Source: Cristatella mucedo
Lineage: Eukaryota > Bryozoa > Phylactolaemata > Cristatellidae
Direction of reading: 5' to 3'
DNA length: 64,000 bases
NCBI GenBank assembly: GCA_009760855.2
Contig: WPIO01000085.1
Span: forward strand, 492,501 to 556,500
Shown here one piece after another: positions 61,561 to 64,000 of this stretch. The first letter of the stretch is position 1. Each line of letters opens with the position of its first letter. The notes beneath the pieces were generated by a model. The model was not told the DNA's origin and did not search any database. It saw only the letters and a list, made by a program, of their open reading frames with translations. Position numbers and translations under genes: made by a program.

Positions 61561-61697
61561 CTGTTTCGTGTTTTAGGCAATGGGAACAGTGACGTTACAG
61601 CGACTACCACATACATACCTTACTTCGATGCACTTGCTGTACTGTATTGCCTGAATAAGGAGTGCAGATAGTTCGACGGTATAAACTCTTAATTTCA

Positions 61698-61816
61698 ACA
61701 GGCGGGACATGTTTAACAGGCAGAACATGTTTAACAGGTGGAACAGGTTTAACAGGTGGAACAGGTTTAACAGGTGGAACAGGTTTAACAGGTGGAACAG
61801 GTTTAGCAGGTGGAAC
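61698..61816. repeat. 18-bp minisatellite
   Basis: About seven units of AACAGGTGGAACAGGTTT. The minus strand encodes PPVKPV repeats inside an ATG-started 110-codon frame (61936-61604, MCDLDDFMPATPPKS...). The other frames are also open because the unit is a multiple of three, so coding is uncertain. Confidence 0.85.
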
Positions 61817-61939
61817 GCAGCTTTTTTCGACCCAGAATGAATGACAGTGGCAGATAAGCCTAAAGCCAAGGCAGTTGCTATCTAGTAGAAAGGATTTCGG
61901 TGGAGTCGCTGGCATGAAGTCGTCGAGGTCACACATATC

Positions 61940-62345
61940 GGACAGACAAATACATATAGGTTTTCAACTGAGAGCATAAACGAGTCAATAACAGGCACAC
62001 ATATATAGGTGTATACAATTCTATATCAAGACCGTGGCAGGCAGCTTGCAGGGCAGTTGCAATTATAATTATAGACAGCAAGATAGTTTAAAACTTCCAC
62101 GTACCAACAGATGTAGACTATGTCAGTGGATGCAGATCCTAGTGATCTGCGATGTCACATTACCTATCTTTGTCACTTGACCGATCTGCAATGTCCCACG
62201 CAGACATGACAAATCTTTCATGCGGTCCTGGGGTGGCTGAGCGGTGCAGAGCTTTGAGATCAGGGCCATGGTCACGGTCAAGGTGAATTCTATTCTCGAG
62301 CAGTCTTGTATCGAATGCAACAAGCTGCAATCAGGCGCAGCTCTG
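61940..62345. other. Unique DNA, no gene seen
   Basis: No repeat family or credible exon recognised. Confidence 0.3.
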
Positions 62346-62349
62346 TAGT

Positions 62350-62704
<355 letters not shown>

Positions 62705-62919
62705 CGTGACAGGTGTACTATTTCCTCCCACTCTCTCGAAAACTGGCCAGCCCGAATGGCCCGATTCCGTCGAAACAACTCGAAACCGGCAGAATATCTA
62801 TGCAGCGCTCTGAGAAGAAAAAGCTGGTTTCAGCTTCAACGGTCAGGCGTCAGCCCCGGCAGGGTCGGCTTTGTCATTCGACGGTCGGGCGTCAGCTTTA
62901 TTTCCCAGTGCATAGAGCC

Positions 62920-63032
62920 TTAGCAGCTATCATGTCCCCTCTGCTAACAGTTGGCAATATAGGGTTGCCCAATGCAGGATTCGAGCCCACGACCTCGGTC
63001 GAGGATAGAAAGCACCTTACCTGCTGGGCTAT
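62920..63032 (-). mobile_element. tRNA-derived SINE, diverged subfamily
   Basis: On the minus strand an A-box-like TAGCCCAGCAGGTAAGG and a B box GGGCTCGAATCC flank CGACCGAGGTCGTG. Closest to the copy at 36880-37020. Confidence 0.7.
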
Positions 63033-63204
63033 CTATCTTGCGGTTGCCCAGCGAAGTTCGAGCACAAGCTCCAACTGCTCGCCGGGCCCGATCTCTGCTG
63101 GCGATGGATCATCTCGAGGGCGCTTGCATTCCAAGACCTTGGCCTACTTCTGTAGCCTCGATCGCTGAGTCGTGTCAACTCCTGCTGCTTGCGGGATAAT
63201 AATA

Positions 63205-63600
63205 GCAATAATGATAATAATAATAATGCACTCGATAAAGCGCCCTCAGAGAACTCAATCTCTTTCTGGGCGCTTTACATTTGCTGCAAAGTGGAATGCA
63301 TTTGAATGGTGATTAAAATCATGCTTGAAAAACGAACGAAATAAATAATATGGTTAGGGGTGACATGCACAGGGTCAGCATCCAAATGTGGTTAGTGGCA
63401 GCATGCACTGTGTCAGCACGCATAAGCACATCAAGGACGAATCACAGGGACCCACTAAATGCTGTCCTAAATAGGTGTGTTTTTAAGTTCCTTTTAAATG
63501 TGGTCAGGTCAGGGGATGTTCTGACGCAGGTCCGGAGGGAGTTCCAGGCTTTGGGAGCATACAAACTAAATTTCACGGTCTCCAAAGGATTTAAGTTACC
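63205..63600 (-). mobile_element. LINE 3' end
   Basis: The minus strand has (ATT)n at 63205-63228, the hairpin at 63238-63280, the 3'UTR and the coding end TTFKRNLKTHLFRTAFSGSL-like. Confidence 0.85.
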
Positions 63601-63604
63601 CCAA

Positions 63605-63705
63605 ACATTTGGTAATGCTTTATATGCAGCATCTGTAAAGTGCTTAGAGAGATTCAGTTCTCTGAGGGCTATGCAAATGTATTGCTATTGTTGTTGTTAT
63701 CATTC
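63605..63705 (+). mobile_element. LINE 3' tail, opposite orientation
   Basis: GCATCTGTAAAGTGCTTAGAG, TTCAGTTCTCTGAGGGC and TTGTTGTTGTTATC form a decayed tail head-on with the previous LINE. Confidence 0.65.
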
Positions 63706-63739
63706 GTTAGATCCGCGGTAGCTGGCACTAATTTGCTGC

Positions 63740-63835
63740 GCTCGACCTAAGGCCACGCTCCCTCGCCGACCTTGACCGAAGGCCATGCCTCCCTCTCCGA
63801 CCTTGACCGAAGGCCATGCCTCCCTCTCTACCGCA
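63740..63835. repeat. About 32-bp tandem repeat
   Basis: Units of GACCTTGACCGAAGGCCATG followed by CCTCCCTCTC, two close copies and one degenerate. Confidence 0.8.
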
Positions 63836-63902
63836 GCAGCATCGCTGCATCGTTCATCCGCAGGAGCATGCTTCGATGTTTCCCCTCAGGCGGACGTCGC
63901 CG

Positions 63903-63944
63903 TGACCTCTTCTTTCTGACCTGTTGACCTCTTCTTTCTGACCT
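63903..63944. promoter_or_regulatory. Four TGACCT half-sites in a duplicated 22-bp unit
   Basis: TGACCT at 63903, 63917, 63925 and 63939, with spacings 8, 2 and 8. Complement of AGGTCA; DR2 in the centre. Confidence 0.4.
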
Positions 63945-64000
63945 CGTCCAGTTGAGGAGCCGAGGCCCCGAGCCGAGGAGTCAGAAAGTCTTCTTTGAGG

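Overview
The window looks like nuclear DNA of a multicellular animal, probably a marine-type invertebrate; the species cannot be named from the sequence. The grounds are GT-AG introns with matching phases, extracellular modules on symmetric phase 1-1 exons, a TATA-box gene with a poly(A) signal, many 5'-truncated L2/CR1-type LINEs ending in (ATT)n, a tRNA-derived SINE family, no strong CpG depletion and very long (GA)n/(CT)n tracts. Most long open frames are translations of microsatellites or GC-rich DNA, not genes.

About 1.8-28.6 kb: a large imperfect palindrome. A left arm (about 1.8-11.2 kb) and an inverted right arm (about 16.3-28.6 kb) surround a roughly 5 kb spacer. Each arm carries one copy of the same multi-exon gene, and the two converge tail to tail. 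The gene encodes a predicted secreted protein: a signal peptide split by a phase-1 intron, two (left) or three (right) PAN/Apple-like modules each on its own 1-1 exon, and a last exon encoding a mucin-like Thr-rich repeat (consensus TTTLTTPS). The left copy ends in a Cys-rich tail. The arms differ by mobile insertions: a solo LTR is present only on the left with its empty site visible on the right, and several LINEs are arm-specific.

11.2-16.3 kb (spacer): SINEs, LINE fragments, a CA repeat and two GC-rich blocks. 28.6-33.5 kb: mostly polypyrimidine or polypurine microsatellites. 33.7-36.8 kb: LINE copies. 37-48.5 kb: a very GC-rich, CpG-rich tract. Inside it, on the minus strand at 44.7-47.0 kb, is a compact gene with TATA box, 5'UTR intron, four coding exons in matching phase and a poly(A) signal. 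It encodes a 140-residue secreted, cysteine-poor, dibasic-site-containing precursor that I do not recognise.

48.6-53.2 kb: LINE fragments, including one with endonuclease and reverse-transcriptase parts. 53-64 kb: sparse repeats, microsatellites and unassigned unique DNA. It holds three clusters of AGGTCA nuclear-receptor half-sites (56.7, 61.0 and 63.9 kb), one being a perfect 11-bp tandem array with DR5 spacing. No structural RNA gene, CRISPR array or prokaryotic feature was seen.
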